Part shown: positions 34,018-47,200 of the stretch, one piece after another
Position numbering within the stretch: position 1 is the first letter of the stretch
Layout: each line of letters opens with the position of its first letter
Assembly (NCBI GenBank): GCA_963971535.1
Contig: OZ020587.1
Location: 162,078,491 to 162,142,490 of the forward strand
Source of the DNA: Notolepis coatsorum
Taxonomy: Eukaryota; Chordata; Actinopteri; Aulopiformes; Paralepididae
Reading direction: 5' to 3'
DNA: 64,000 nt
Notes under the pieces: model-generated
Database searches by the model: none
Told to the model about the DNA's origin: nothing
Seen by the model: the letters and a program-made list of their open reading frames with translations, nothing else
Made by a program: the position numbers and the translations under genes

Positions 34018-35990
34018 AGATATAGAAGCTGTGCGCAACCACATTCAACAGCTCCTCTACGCTGAAGTCATCCAAGAATCTGAATCACCCTTCTCGTCAC
34101 CAATTGTAGTCGTCAGGAAGAAGAACGGCAATGTCAGACTATGCATAGACTACAGGAAACTGAACCTCCAAACAGTAAAGGACTCATACGCCCTGCCCAA
34201 CCTGGAGGATTCCTTTTCAGCACTGACTGGATCCAAATGGTTCTCAGTGCTAGATCTCAAATCTGGTTTTTACCAGATCGAAATGGAAGAAAAGGACAAG
34301 CACAAGACAGCATTCGTCTGCCCGCTGGGATTCTTTGAGTTCAATAGGATGCCTCAAGGAGTAACAAATGCCCCAAGCACGTTCCAGAGGCTTATGGAGC
34401 GCTGCGTGGGAGAACTGAATTTGAAGCAAGCCCTCGTCTTCCTGGACGATCTGATCGTTTTCTCTTCAACACTAGAGGAACACGAGGAGAGGCTCATGCG
34501 AGTCCTGAGCCACCTGAAAGAGTATGGGCTAAAACTATCACCCGAAAAGTGCAAATTCTTCCAGACCTCCGTAAGGTATCTAGGCCACATAGTGTCTGAG
34601 AAAGGAGTCGAAACGGACCCAGAAAAGACAACCGCACTCAAAACCTGGCCAAAGCCAACCAAACTGAAATAACTGAGAGCATTTCTAGGATTCTGCGGGT
34701 ACTACCGTAGATTCGTCAAAGACTATTCAAAGATAGTGAAACCCCTCAACGCACTTACTGCCGGATACCCTCCAACGAAGAAGCACGGAAAAGCTACAGT
34801 GAACACAGAGAAGTATCACAACCCTAAAGATCCCTTCGATGACAGATGGACCCCCGCTTGCCAGACAGCTTTCGACGCTATCATAGAAAGGCTGACAACT
34901 GCCCCTGTTCTCGGTTTCGCCGACCCCAAACAGTCCTACATATTGCACACAGATGCAAGCACACTAGGTCTCGGCGCCGCCCTCTACCAGGAGCAGCAAG
35001 GACAAAATCGTATCATCGCTTATGCAAGCCGCGGATTGTCAAGATGTGAAACCAGGTATCCTGCCCATAAATTGGAGTTCCTTGCCTTAAAATGGTCGGT
35101 AACTGAGAAGTTCCAGGATTACCTCTACGGAAGACCATTTCTCGCTGTCACTGATAGCAACCCACAGACATACTGCTAAGCTTGATGCCGCAAGCTACAG
35201 ATGGTTATCCGATCTATCAACCTTGGATTTCCAGCTGCAATACAGAGCTGGAAAACAGAATCAAGATGCTGATGGGCTGTCCAGACGACCACACAGCAGA
35301 CCAGCTGATGACCCAATATCGAGAAAAGAGATGGAAAGAATACAACAGTTTGCGAAAAGACACCTCTCTGAACCAGAGCATGCAAACATGAGTGAAGACA
35401 TCATTAGAGCCATCTGCGAAAGACACTTAGTTCGCAAAGTGATCGACAACGGCTCCAAAGAGACACAATCTCATTGCATCGGTGGTATCACTTGCCCTCC
35501 ACCCAAGTGCAATCCCAGACAGCTTTCAATGAGAAGATCAGCTGGGTGGCCTACCTGTCGTTCCGCTGATAACTCCAGCCGAAATTAGAGAAAAGCAAAG
35601 AGCTGACACCTGTATCCGTCAAGTACTACAGCTTGTGGAGTCAGGGGAGAAACCTCCACCGACACTCAAAAAGGAAATCCCCGAACTTTACCTTCTACTA
35701 AGAGAGTGGAACAGGTTAGAAGTATTGGACGGAGTCCTGTACCGGAAGAGACAAGAAGGCGCACAGACCCACCATCAACTTGTGCTGCCTGAAGACCTGA
35801 GACCTATGGTCTTAAAGAGCCTTCACGATGACATGGGCCATATGGGCGTGGACCGAACCCTAGACCTTGTCCGAAAGCGATTCTATTGGCCCAGAATGTC
35901 AGCTGAAGTAGAAACAAAGCTCAGGACCTGCAACCGATGTGTACAGCGTAAAGTTCCACAAGAGACAAGAGAAAGCTTCCCCCTTTGGTG
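34018..35990 (+). pseudogene. Gypsy RT-RNase H-integrase N-terminus, with stops
   Basis: RT resumes after the LINE: S-P-F-S-S-P-I-V-V-V-R-K-K, L-D-L-K-S-G-F-Y-Q-I and the catalytic F-L-D-D (about 34439-34450). A TAA at 34669 follows K-P-T-K-L-K; the frame continues L-R-A-F-L-G-F-C-G-Y-Y-R-R-F. RNase H shows H-T-D-A-S-T-L-G-L-G-A (about 34947) and is broken by stops and a frameshift around 35179-35220. The connection region (D-A-D-G-L-S-R-R) follows in another frame. The integrase zinc domain has H-x-D-x-G-H-M-G and C-N-R-C (about 35827-35942). It ends at 35990 just after the next frame begins. Confidence 0.82.
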
Positions 35991-37625
35991 AACATCACAG
36001 CCACACGACCACTCGAGTTGCTGTGCATGGACTTTCTCAGCCTGGAACCAGACTCCAGTAACACAAAAGACATCTTGGTCATTACAGACCACTTTACGGA
36101 ATACGCAATAGCGATCCCTACCGCAAATCAAAAAGCGCGGACGGTCGCTAAATGCCTGTGGGACCACTTCCTTGTCCACTATGGTATCCCGGAGAAGCTC
36201 CACAGTGACCAAGGTGCGGATTTCCAGTCCCGCACAATTAGAGAGCTGTGTGAGCTAGCCGGCATCAAAAAGATACGAACTACCCCGTACCATCCAAGGG
36301 GAAACCCAGTTGAACGCTTCAACAATACCCTGCTTAATATGCTGGGCACCCTGGAGAATCAGAAGAAAAGCCATTGGCGAGACTACGTCAAACCTCTAGT
36401 ACACGCCTACAACTGTACTAAGAATGACACTACTGGATTCACCCTGTATGAGCTGATGTTCGGGCGACAGCCAAGATTGCCTGTGGACATAGCCTTCAAC
36501 TTACCTGTCAACTACCAGCCAAGCTCACATTTGCAGTACGTCCGCAGTCTGAGATCCCACCTTGAAGCAAGTTACAGAGTAGCTACAGAAAATGCAAAGA
36601 AGACGGCGGACCGTAACAAAGCAAGATTCGACAAACGAGTTGTTGAGTCTACCCTGCAGGAAGGTGACAGGGTTCTCATCAGAAACGTCCGCATCAGAGG
36701 CAAGCACAAGCTAGCAGACCGGTGGGAAGCAGATATCTACATTGTAGTGAAACAAACTGGAAATGTCCCAGTCTATGTAGTGAGACCTGAAACCAGAGAT
36801 GGTCCACTACGAATGCTCCACCTAGACCTACTGCTACCTTGCGGATTCCTTCCTACGATCCCTGTGGAAGATGGACCTACTGTAAAAGACAAACCTAAGC
36901 GACCAAGAACTCGACAGAGCCCAAGAGAAGAAAACTCGAATGAATCAGACGGAGAAGACCCAGATGATGACTATCTTGATCTCACTTATCACTATGACCA
37001 TGGAGGTCTAGTGGTGGAAACACAACCCCTTCCAGTGTCCACTGTCGAGCAAGACCCCTCAGATGCAGTCATTCTTCCTGAGGGAGCTCCAGGGACAACT
37101 GATGACCCGACGACACCGAACAAGAATATCCCATCCGCAGTGAGACCTACTGAAGGCAGTTTACCTGACCCAGATACAGCGGATCGGGAAAATGACTTAC
37201 CTGACATGGATCAGGAAGAGAGAACTCTACTAGGAGGAGACGCAGACAAGAACAACCTACCTGAAAAGACCTTACCAGTTATGAGTTCAGAGGAGAACAA
37301 TACTAACATGAATGAACCGGAAACCGAACCAGATGGACAGGAGAATGTCCAAGACAATGTGGAAAGAGAAGAGGAAAGAGATGACAGAGATGGACAGGAG
37401 AATGTCCAAGACGATGTGGAAAAAGAAAAGGAAAGAGATGTCAGAGATGAACACCCAAGAAGGTCGACAAGACATAGAGAACCTCCAAAAGTTCTGACTT
37501 ATCCCCGACTAGGAAACCCACTAGTAACGATAATCCAGTCACTATTCCAGAGTCTAAACTCAGTAATCGCAGACTCTTTAGATGACTCCAACTCCCAAGA
37601 ACCCCATAGGACTGTGATAATGTAG
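35985..37625 (+). CDS. Gypsy integrase core and acidic C-terminus (open, part of a broken pol)
   Basis: 546 residues read without interruption from a GTG or ATG-like start that is an artefact of upstream breaks. Integrase residues D16, D75 and E110 are present; only 34 residues lie between the last two, from a H-P-R-G-N-P-V-E form found in some fish Gypsy elements. After the core comes a Y-V-V-R-P/L-H-x-D-L-L-L-type C-terminal fold (about 250-285). A long acidic, disordered tail follows, containing a direct duplication of about 22 residues (D-G-Q-E-N-V-Q-D, at about residues 447 and 469). There is no chromodomain, unlike the element at 10.9 kb. The polypurine tract lies 40 bases downstream. 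It would not be made as a functional integrase without the rest of Pol. Confidence 0.82.
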   Translation: MVNITATRPLELLCMDFLSLEPDSSNTKDILVITDHFTEYAIAIPTANQKARTVAKCLWDHFLVHYGIPEKLHSDQGADFQSRTIRELCELAGIKKIRTTPYHPRGNPVERFNNTLLNMLGTLENQKKSHWRDYVKPLVHAYNCTKNDTTGFTLYELMFGRQPRLPVDIAFNLPVNYQPSSHLQYVRSLRSHLEASYRVATENAKKTADRNKARFDKRVVESTLQEGDRVLIRNVRIRGKHKLADRWEADIYIVVKQTGNVPVYVVRPETRDGPLRMLHLDLLLPCGFLPTIPVEDGPTVKDKPKRPRTRQSPREENSNESDGEDPDDDYLDLTYHYDHGGLVVETQPLPVSTVEQDPSDAVILPEGAPGTTDDPTTPNKNIPSAVRPTEGSLPDPDTADRENDLPDMDQEERTLLGGDADKNNLPEKTLPVMSSEENNTNMNEPETEPDGQENVQDNVEREEERDDRDGQENVQDDVEKEKERDVRDEHPRRSTRHREPPKVLTYPRLGNPLVTIIQSLFQSLNSVIADSLDDSNSQEPHRTVIM

Positions 37626-37662
37626 TCCTGGGGTAAATTGCACAGGGACGTGCATTAAGATA

Positions 37663-37673
37663 GAAGGGGAGGA
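37663..37673 (+). promoter_or_regulatory. Polypurine tract of the large Gypsy
   Basis: AGAAGGGGAGGA sits immediately before TGTAACCC, the start of the 3' LTR, as expected for the plus-strand primer. Confidence 0.8.
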
Positions 37674-37847
37674 TGTAACCCAGGTTTCAGATTCATAACT
37701 ATTTAGTCATGGGAACATAAATAGTTAATGCCATTGAATAAGAACATAAATAGTTAATGCTATTATGTAAGAACATAAGTAGTTCATATTATTGGGTCAT
37801 ATGTATATTCGTATTCGTATATTCGTATTCGTATTCGTATATTCGTA

Positions 37848-38534
37848 CTCCTGAAAATCATCAAGAACAGAATAGAACCCATAATTGAACATCAGCTCTC
37901 GGATAGCCAAATGGGTTTTCGCAAAGGAAAAGGAACAAGAGATGCAATCTGCCAACTCAGAATCATTGGTGAAAAATCGATAGACCAACAGAAGAAGCTG
38001 TATATTTGCTTCATCGATTTCACGAAGGCCTTCGACAGAGTTGAACATACAACATTGATGAGAACAATGGAAGAATTCAAAAATACCAGTTTCTGACGAA
38101 GAATAATTGCCAACTTATACTGGAGGCAGAAGGCTAATGTTAGAATAGGAAAGGAGAAATCAAGAGACTTCCCGGTGGAGAAGGGTGTAAGACAAGGATG
38201 CATCTTGTCCCCTGTACTCTTTAATATGTACAGTGAATCACTGATGAAAAAAGGTCTGAGAGGAGGGAAAGGAGTAAAACTTGGCGAAGAGAACATCACC
38301 AATATAAGATACGCGGATGACACTGCTATAGTCTGTAACTGTCAAGAAGATCTACAGGACATGATGAATAAGCTGAATGTTGAATGCAAAAACTATGGAA
38401 TGTTGCTAAACACAAAGAAAACTAAAGTAATGATCATTGAAAAAACACCAGGAGTCACGGAGTTGGAGAGAAGAAGTGGGGACAGAATGGGTTGGAGAGT
38501 GATAGGCAACCTTCGGAACGAAGAAGCCACCTAA
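37848..38534 (+). pseudogene. LINE RT fragment carried inside the 3' LTR
   Basis: Counterpart of 24479-25165, with the same internal stop after N-T-S-F, the same deletion and the same predicted residues throughout. It carries F-T-K-A-F-D-R-V-E-H and R-Y-A-D-D-T-A-I-V. Its identity to the 5' copy shows it was part of the LTR when the element last transposed, or was homogenised since. Confidence 0.78.
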
Positions 38535-39649
38535 TGATGATGATGATTAGCAACTTTGGCCAAATCCTTTGAATTGCTGCACTGCCCTTTAAATTACTTC
38601 ATGACGTAGATAGATGTCACGACAGCCACGCCTTGCTTTACGGCAGGTGAGTCTTGCAACACGCAGATGAGATTACAGAAACCACGGAGATTGACGCAGC
38701 TGTACGTTGCTGGATACCGAGATGAAATAGCATGATAAAAACAGTTATCAAACAGTTATAAAAGATTCCCCCAGTTACAAAACCGAAGAAGCGTTGCAGT
38801 TAAAGTAGCCTGCGGTTTTGGTGAGTTTCATCAATATTGTGCCGTCCATTTGTCGAATGTACAAAATCATTAGCTCAATGCTATAAGCTAATAATGTAGC
38901 TTCATCCTGAGTCATGCTAGCGAAGCTTCAAGCTCAATTGGGTTCAATGAAAACTAGAAAGAAACCATTTCAGAAGTACTTATAATTGTATTGATATGCT
39001 GTACGATAAGAACACATGGTCTATATACATTTTGACTGTTTTTGAGAGTTTAATATGGAACGTGAGGAATGGCCCATATGCTAGCGCACTTTAACCTAAC
39101 TTAGCATGGGACAGACGGACATTCCCACGTGCTGTGATAAGGTAGCCTACTTTAGCTTAGCATAGCTAAAAGTAGCCTGATTGATTATTCATTCTGAAAG
39201 CAATGAAAAGATGATGAAGCGATAAAAGATGGTAAATAGCTTCTATTTTCTGAATGCCTGCATGACGCAGGCCAGGTTTTTCTAGCACCCCGTTCCACCC
39301 TGGGAGCAGTTCCAGGAGTCCCGGCCGCGTCTATGCTTTTACCAACCGGTTCGTGTTTCCGGGTTCCCGTTTTGCGCTCTGATTGGCCACTGACCTACGC
39401 TAGTACGCCCCCCTCGCTATGAGCGTAGAGAGAGAAATAATGCGTGGACACTTTGAAATGGGTACGCCCTACTGCCTCCAGGAACAGCTGTTTCCGCGTG
39501 ACTTTATGTGCGCTAAAGTTCAAGTTTAAAGTGCTTAGAAATGCCGGTAAATGCCGGTTCATTCATGCTTTGAGGCACGCTTCCTGACAGGATTTTATAA
39601 TATTGTATTTTATAATATTGTAGCTTGACAATTTTAAGAAACTACGCTC

Positions 39650-40477
39650 TCATCTGAGAGTCAAGAAACAACGCTCTCAGCAGTCACTACGCTCTCAGCT
39701 GAGAGTCAAGAAACGACGCTCTCAGCAGTCATCTTATGCAGCATCACTTTTCACATCAAAACAAAAGTAGAACTGTAATGTGGAGTGGACTTAAACATAT
39801 TTACAATTAGCAGCTCTCAGCTGAGAGTCAAGAAACGACGCTCTCAGCAGTCACTACGCTCTCAGCTGAGAGTCAAGAAACGACGCTCTCAGCAGTCATC
39901 TTATGCAGCATCACTTTTCACATCAAAACAAAAGTAGAACTGTAATGTGGAGTGGACTTAAACATATTTACAATTAGCAGCTCTCAGCTGAGAGTCAAGA
40001 AATTACGCTCTCAGCAGTCATCTTATGCAGCATCACTTTTCACATCAAAACAAAAGTAGAACTGTAATGTGGAGTGGACTTAAACATATTTACAATTAGC
40101 AGCTCTCAGCTGAGAGTCAAGAAACTACGATCTCAGCAGTCACTACGCTCTCAGCTGAGAGTCGAGAAACGACGTTCTCAGCAGTCATCTTATGCAGCAT
40201 CACTTTTCACATCAAAACAAAAGTAGAACTGTAATGTGGAGTGGACTTAAACATATTTACTATTAGCAGCTCTCAGCTGAGAGTCAAGAAACTACGCACT
40301 CAGCAGTCACTACGCTCTCAGCTGAGAGTCGAGAAACTACGCTCTCAGCAGTCATCTTATGCAGCATCACTTTTCACATCAAAACAAAAGTAGAACTGTA
40401 ATGTGGAGTGGACTTAAACATATTTACAATTAGCAGCTCTCAGCTCAGAGTCAATAAACGACGCTCTCAGCAGTCAC
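39650..40477 (+). repeat. Array of 167-bp units with a 14-bp palindrome
   Basis: Five units, spaced 167, 122, 167 and 167 bases by the anchor 'tcttatgcagcatcactttt' (about 39732, 39899, 40021, 40188, 40355). Each contains one or two CTCTCAGCTGAGAG (a perfect palindrome) with 'gtcaagaaac'. The 122-base interval lacks one 45-base submodule. Two units in opposite orientation lie at 43443-43800, and two more in the duplicated copy at 53370-53715. Repeated palindromes in sub-terminal positions suggest protein binding sites. Confidence 0.85.
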
Positions 40478-43442
40478 AAAGACACCAAATTCATCAACAG
40501 AAATGACCTGAACCATAAATCAATTGAAACTGTATGGGTGGAAATCCTATTCGAAAGGGCGAAATCCCTACTGGTTGGCTCAATCTACAGGCCGCCAGAT
40601 CATAGTGGCTTTTATGATACACTGGATGGGTGTTTAGCTGGAGTTGAGGATGTAGACAAAATTCTTATTGGAGACTGGAACACGGATATGCAACGAAAAG
40701 ATTCAACCTTCAACCTTGAACTGGAGAGTCTGGACTGGTCAGATGAACTCAATGGTACACTGGTTGAAGAAACATGGCTTGGCTTCAAAACCAAATTCTC
40801 AACAATACTAAACGACATGGCTCCCCTAAGAACCACCAGGGTAAAAAATCGCGCTGAGCCGTGGATGCACTCCGAAATACTGGCCGCTATGAAAACCAGA
40901 GACAAAAAATGCTCTGAGTTTCGTAAAAGTCAGTCAAAGCTTACTAAAAGCACGAGCAGTGAACTCCAAGCCCACGTGACTGAACTCAAACTAGAAAGAA
41001 ACAGACTAAGAAACGACGTAAACTCCATGATCAAAACTGCAAAAAAGAATTTCATCAATGACAAAACTGAGGAAAACAAAAACAAACCACGTGAACTTTG
41101 GAAATTACTCAATAATCAACTAGGATGCAGTAAAAAACTCAAAACCAGATTCTCAAACATAAACATAAAAACGGACAACACGCTCATCAGAGACAAGCTG
41201 GATGTAGCCAACTACTTAAACATTTTCTTCACAAACATAGCCACAACACTGGTAAACAAACTACCCTCCCACTCAGGGCGTTATGGGGTAGAACACATAG
41301 TAGCTTACTACAAAAACCTAGGGGTCCGCAAGGACGACTTCAAGCTGGAAATGGTAAAAACAGATGAGGTACTCAATAAACTGAGCGCCCTCCAACCTAA
41401 CAAGGCCACTGGCCATGACAACATCCCCTCCAAATTCCTCAGAGACTCAGCAGCCGCCATCACCCCAATCATCACACACATAATAAACCTCTCCATAAAA
41501 CAGGGACACGTCCCCAAGGACTTCAAAATTGCGAGGGTGACCCCTCTGCACAAAAAGGGCAGCAAATTAGACCCAGGCAACTACCGCCCTGTTTCTATTC
41601 TCACCTCCATCTCGAAAGTCATTGAAAAAATAGTCTATGAACAGGTCGAAAAGTACCTAGCGGGAAAAAATCTAATCTACGAATTCCAATCTGGCTTCAG
41701 AACATCCCACTCCACTGACACATGCCTTCTCTATTTGAATGACCACATCAAACAAGAGGTGGACGCAGGCAAATACTGCGTCATGGTCATGCTGGACCTA
41801 CAAAAGGCCTTTGACACGGTCAATCACTCCATTCTGATTGACAAGCTAAAAGCAATTGGTTTTGATAGTCTATCAGTGAGCTGGATGCAATCCTACCTTG
41901 AGGGGAGGGAACAGATGGTGGAGGTAAACGGTACCCTATCCCCCCCCCTCACAGTGAGCTGTGGTGTTCCACAAGGAAGCATACTAGGACCGCTACTGTT
42001 CCTAATTTATGCAAATGACATGTCGTCAGCTTGTGACTGCAACTTGTTCCTGTTTGCGGACGACTCAGCCCTGCTGGTCTCTGACAAGAACAAGTTACAG
42101 GTTGAAAAAACCCTCAGCTCGGAACTAGGCAGAATCTGCATATGGCTCGCTGATAACAAACTATCATTACACATGGGCAAAACAGAGTCCATTCTCTTCG
42201 GTTCAAATAACAAACTCAGCAAGACCGACGGCTTCTCAGTTACAGTGGGTGACAATATTGTCACAAGGAAAGATGAAATTACCTACCTGGGTTCCATCCT
42301 AGAGGCTAATCTCTCCTGTGACAAAATGGCATCCAATGTAATAAAAAAAAGTCAACCAACGAACTCGATTCTTGTACCGGATCTCCTCTCTGGTAAACAA
42401 GAATACCCTGAAGACTCTGGCAGGAGCACTCATTCAGGGGTACTACGACTATGCTTGCACCTCATGGTACCAAAGCACCTCAAAGGCGCTAAAAACAAAA
42501 TTACAAACATCTCAAAACAAACTGGTCAGACTACTGCTTGACCTTACTCCTAGAACCCACCTCACCCCTGCCCACTTTGACAACCTAGGATGGCTTAGAG
42601 TAGACGACAGAGTACAGCAACTTGCAATGGGCCTGGTCTACAAGATACACTACACGACCAAGGTACCCATGTACATGTCAAAATACTTCCCAAATGTCAG
42701 TGAATACCACGATCACAACACCAGAGGGAGCTCCACAAATCATGTTAAACCCAGATTCGGCTCAAATAAGGGACTAAACACGTTTCGCAATTATGCCACA
42801 TCAATGTGGAACGCCCTACCCAAAGCTGTAAAGGAATGTGGATCACTACCCACTTTCAAAACCTCTCTCAAGGGACACCTACGGGAGACTGCAATTCAAA
42901 ACTGGCCCCTGTAAATATCCTAACCCAACCCCCTCCAATGTACAGTCATTTACCTAGTATGGTTTTGTCAATAGTCCAATGTACAATTTTGTTTATTTGT
43001 ACAGTGTCTCCCCCCCCCCCCCCTCAATGTACAGTTTTGCTTGTTTATACAGTGTGTCTCCCCCCCCCAACCACCTCCAATGTAAATTACCCAGTATGGT
43101 TGTCAATATCCCAATGTACCCAACCCCCCCCACCCAACCTCCTCCAATGTACAGTTTCTACGTCAAATGTATACACTCCCTTTTCTTGACTCCTTCTGTA
43201 TCACAAACAGTACTGTATTTGCAAATCTGGTATGTCATAAATGTATAGATGTAGCAGTACTGACTATCTGTATGTCATGTATGTCATATATGTCCTGATG
43301 AATTGAAAATGGGGGACCCTGATGTAAACAAGACGAAAGTCTTTCTCTGGTCTGCATCCCCTTAACAATTGTGTGTATTGAGCTGTACTGTATTGTACCC
43401 ATTCTGCAATCTGTTAATAAAGTTTTCAATCAATCAATCAAT
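40478..43442 (+). mobile_element. CR1/L2-like LINE with ATCA tail (copy B, longest copy)
   Basis: Inserted in the 167-bp array; the flanks rejoin as an array unit ('cagtcac' before, 'tcactacgctctcag' after), consistent with a short TCAC duplication. The 3' end is 'ttaataaagttttcaatc' plus ATCA repeats. The 3' UTR contains repeated 'caatgtacag' boxes and long C tracts. It is 5'-truncated, since the start of the endonuclease is missing. Confidence 0.88.
40538..42914 (+). pseudogene. LINE copy B ORF2 (partial endonuclease, RT, C-terminus)
   Basis: 667 codons open from 40538: an endonuclease remnant (S-I-Y-R-P-P-D, G-D-W-N-T-D), then a K-rich linker. RT follows with H-K-K-G-S-x7-Y-R-P-V-S-I-L, L-D-L-Q-K-A-F-D-T-V-N-H, G-V-P-Q-G-S-I-L-G-P and F-A-D-D-S-A-L-L. 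The endonuclease appears internally shortened: no S-D-H motif is seen. An eighth A in a run at about 42345, where copy A has seven, shifts the frame; the C-terminus continues from 42372 to A-I-Q-N-W-P-L at 42914. The same extra A is in the duplicated copy at 52270. Not functional. Confidence 0.85.
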
Positions 43443-44225
43443 CACTACGCTCTCAGCTGAGGGTCAAGAAAGTCCACTCCACATTACAGTTCTACTTTTG
43501 TTTTGATGTGAAAAGTGATGCTGCATAAGATGACTGCTGAGAGTGTCGTTTCTTGACTCTCAGCTGAGAGCGTAGTGACTGCTGAGAGCGTCGTTTCTTG
43601 ACTCTCAGCTGAGAGCTGCTAATTGTAAATATGTTTAAGTCCACTCCACATTACAGTTCTACTTTTGTTTTGATGTGAAAAGTGATGCTGCATAAGATGA
43701 CTGCTGAGAGCGTTGTTTCTTGACTCTCAGCTGAGAGCGTAGTGACTGCTGATAGCGTCGTTTCTTGACTCTCAGCTGAGAGCGTAGTTTCTTAAAATTG
43801 TCAAGCTACAATATTATAAAATACAATATTATAAAATCCTGTCAGGAAGCGTGCCTCAAAGCATGAATGAACCGGCATTTACCGGCATTTTTTTTTTTTT
43901 TTTTAATTTTTTTTATTATTGCAAAACAAAACTTATTAAAAGTCAGTACTCAACACACAATGTATAATGAAACTTTCAGTAAAGGTGGTTAAAATATATG
44001 CAAGTACAGAAACAGGATAAAACAAAAATAGTCAATAATAACATTTTAACCGTATACAGTGTATATCCAGCGAAGTTACAATTATATAAATGTTAGTATA
44101 TAATATACCCCTAATACCTATTTTCTAAAACCCTACACACATATGCTCCAGCTCAAACCCCCCCCTCCCGGACCCCCTCTTGGATAGTGCCTCCATTATC
44201 CCTCACTCCTAACCAGACATCACCA

Positions 44226-47200
44226 TTATAGGCTAGCTTTTATTCTCTCCACCACTTCTAACCACATTGACATTTTGGATTCATTGAGCCCCAGAATTCT
44301 TGCTGTAGATATTTCTTGATATATCACATCGAGATATGTAAGAAACCACACTTTCCGGCACATTTTTTCCGGTTGAAACCAACGTGATGCGATCAGTTTT
44401 TTAGCTACTGTGATACCCGATAAAACCAATCTTTTTAGTTGTGGATTCACTGCAAACTCAAAAACATCATTCAATAGCAATACCGCTGGGTGTACAGGTA
44501 TATTCCAAAATACGAGTATTGATAATTGTTGGGACACATCTTTCCAGAATGCCTTAACTGGTGGGCAGTCCCAATACATGTGCATAAATGTTCCTTCGTC
44601 CCCATTTGTACATTGGGAGCATTTGGAGTCTTGTATAAGCCCCATTTTGCACAGCCTTATAGGAGTCAAGTATGTCCTGTGAATATAGTTCAGATTGATT
44701 TGTTGATGATCCGGGTTCCTTGATGTAAGTCGGACATTTGCCCAGGCTCCTTGCCAATCAAAGTCATTTTCCAGGTCTGGTATATCCCTCCTCCAGACAT
44801 TGTCTAGTTGAAGGGTTTCATACGAGGACGTTAGTAATTGATAATAAAAACCTGATACAAAACCTCCCAATGTATCTCTTTCATAGAAAAATTTGTGGTA
44901 TCTGTGGTGTTCAATTGGTATGTGTAATGGAACACCGTGAGATCTCATACAAAGTCGTAACTGTATGTAAAAAAGCCATGTGGACTCGGTGAGGTTAAAC
45001 TTTATGCATATTTCGACATAACTACAGAGGCCCTTGTTATTAAAAATATCCCCTAATGAGTGTATGCCTCTTTCTTCCCATACAGGGAATCTTATAGGTC
45101 GTTTTCCCATTAAGAGAGCATTGTTATTGAATATGGGAGTGTGATTATGCCATACTTGAGGGTTAGGAAATTTCCTTTGTGTTTCCCGCCATGTCCTGAT
45201 TGCATGGGTTATTATTGGGCCAAATTCTCGCTCACAATGCTTGATTGAAAGTTTAGTGTATGCTATGTCTTTCAATCTCTGTGGGGCTACTATGTTTTCT
45301 TCTAATTTTCTCCAAGATACCAAAGCCTCGGGGTCAAACCATATCTTCTTCAATGGTCTTAATGTGAAGGCATTAAAATATTGTAAAAAATCTGGGACTG
45401 CCATGCCACCGTCTGCTTTATTTCTCTGTGCGGTGGATCTTTTTATGCGAGGTGGTTTGTTATTCCAAATAAATTTGTATGTGGAGGTTTGTAATCTTTT
45501 CCAGTAGCCCTCTGGAGGAGGTAACGGAAGCATTGAGCTGAAGAAATTGATTCTTGGTAATACATCCATCTTAACTATTGATACCCTTGCCTGTACTGAG
45601 TTTTTAAGTTTTGCCCACCTGTCCAGGTCGTCCTTGATTTTGTTCTGTATTTTTGTGTAATTGTGCTTCACCGTTTGTCTTATGGTGGGAAATATTTCCA
45701 CACCCAAGCATCTGAAATGTTTGACCATGGGTATCGCACCTGGGAGGGTTGTCTCTTTTTTTGCACTGGTGTTAAGAGGAAGAAAAGCCGACTTAGGCCA
45801 ATTTATTTTAAATCCCGATAAATCACCAAAGTTCTCTATCAACTTGAGTATAAGCGGCAATGTGTTGTTGGGGTTTTGCATGAACAATATTACGTCGTCC
45901 GCATATAAACTAATTTTATGATGTGTGCCCTTGATTACTATTGGTTCTATGTGTTGGTATTGTCTTATAAATTGTGCTAAAGGTTCTAATGATAGATCGA
46001 ATAGTCCGGGACTAAGAGGGCAACCTTGTCTGGCTGAGCGTGATACCGGAAAGATATCGGAGATGAATGTGCCTGTTGTAATCCTGGCCGATGGGTCCTT
46101 GTATAGTACTTTAATCATATCAATGAAACCTTTTCCTAACCCCATCCTTTCCAATACTGCCCATAGAAACGGCCATTCCAACCTGTCAAATGCTTTCATA
46201 GCATCCAGGGATAGTATCGCCTTAGGTGTGATGTCCTCTTTGTCTGTATCTAGTACGTGCAGTATTCGCCTTATGTTATCATTGATCAGGCGACCTTTTA
46301 TGAAGCCTGTTTGGTCCGGATGAACTAAAGACGTCATATGCTTTTGCAATCTGATGGCTAATATCTTAGAGTACAGTTTGACATCGGTTCCGAGGAGGCT
46401 TAAAGGACGGTAACTACCGCATTCAGTGGGGTCTTTGTCTTTTTTGTGAAGAACTGAAATGAGTGCGGTATTTTGGTGTTCAATGAAGCTTCCCTCTTTG
46501 ACTGAGTATAAGATCATATTTAGTAATAAGGGTCCAAATATGTCCCAGCAAGAAATGTACATTTCTGATGGGATACCGTCAATTCCCGGAGCTTTGCCGT
46601 TTTTCATTCCGGATATGGCCTTCTTGAGTTCTTCTAATGTGATCGGTACTTCTAACTGTTTAGCGTCTTCATCCGTAAGTTTAGGGAGAGTAATTTGATT
46701 AAGATATGTGTCTAATTTGTCTTGATCAAAGGTCGTTTCTGAGTTATATAAATCGGAGTAGAATTCTTTGAATGTATCGTTTATTATTTTGGGTTCTGTT
46801 ACTAGAGCTTGTTGTTTCCTAATGGCAGTTATATCTGCAAATTTTGCATTAATTCTTAGTCGCATGGCTAATAGGTGACTAGGTTTAGAACCTTGGAAGT
46901 ACTGCTGTTGTCTAGTGCTGCGTATTTGCAATTCCGATTTTTGTCTGTACATTGCTTTGATCTCTGTCTTTAGAATGTTAACTTGGTTATCTAGTCTAGT
47001 AGAGTTGTTGTATTTTAAAGAATTAAAAAGCGTTGAGTAAAGCGTTTCCATTTCAGACAGTTTTGTGTTTTGATTTTTGCGCAATATGGAGGTAAATCTA
47101 TCCGAGAAATCCTTGATCATATTCTTTACCGACATCCATAATATTCTGGGATCTTGCACCGAGTTAGCATTATCTTGTAGGAATACTGTGAGAGCTTCTT

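Noticed and set aside
39650-40477. CRISPR-like array or other defence locus in the regularly spaced palindromes
   Set aside because: Units of 167 bp repeat along their whole length with no unique spacers, sit in inverted arms of a mobile element, and the genome is eukaryotic.
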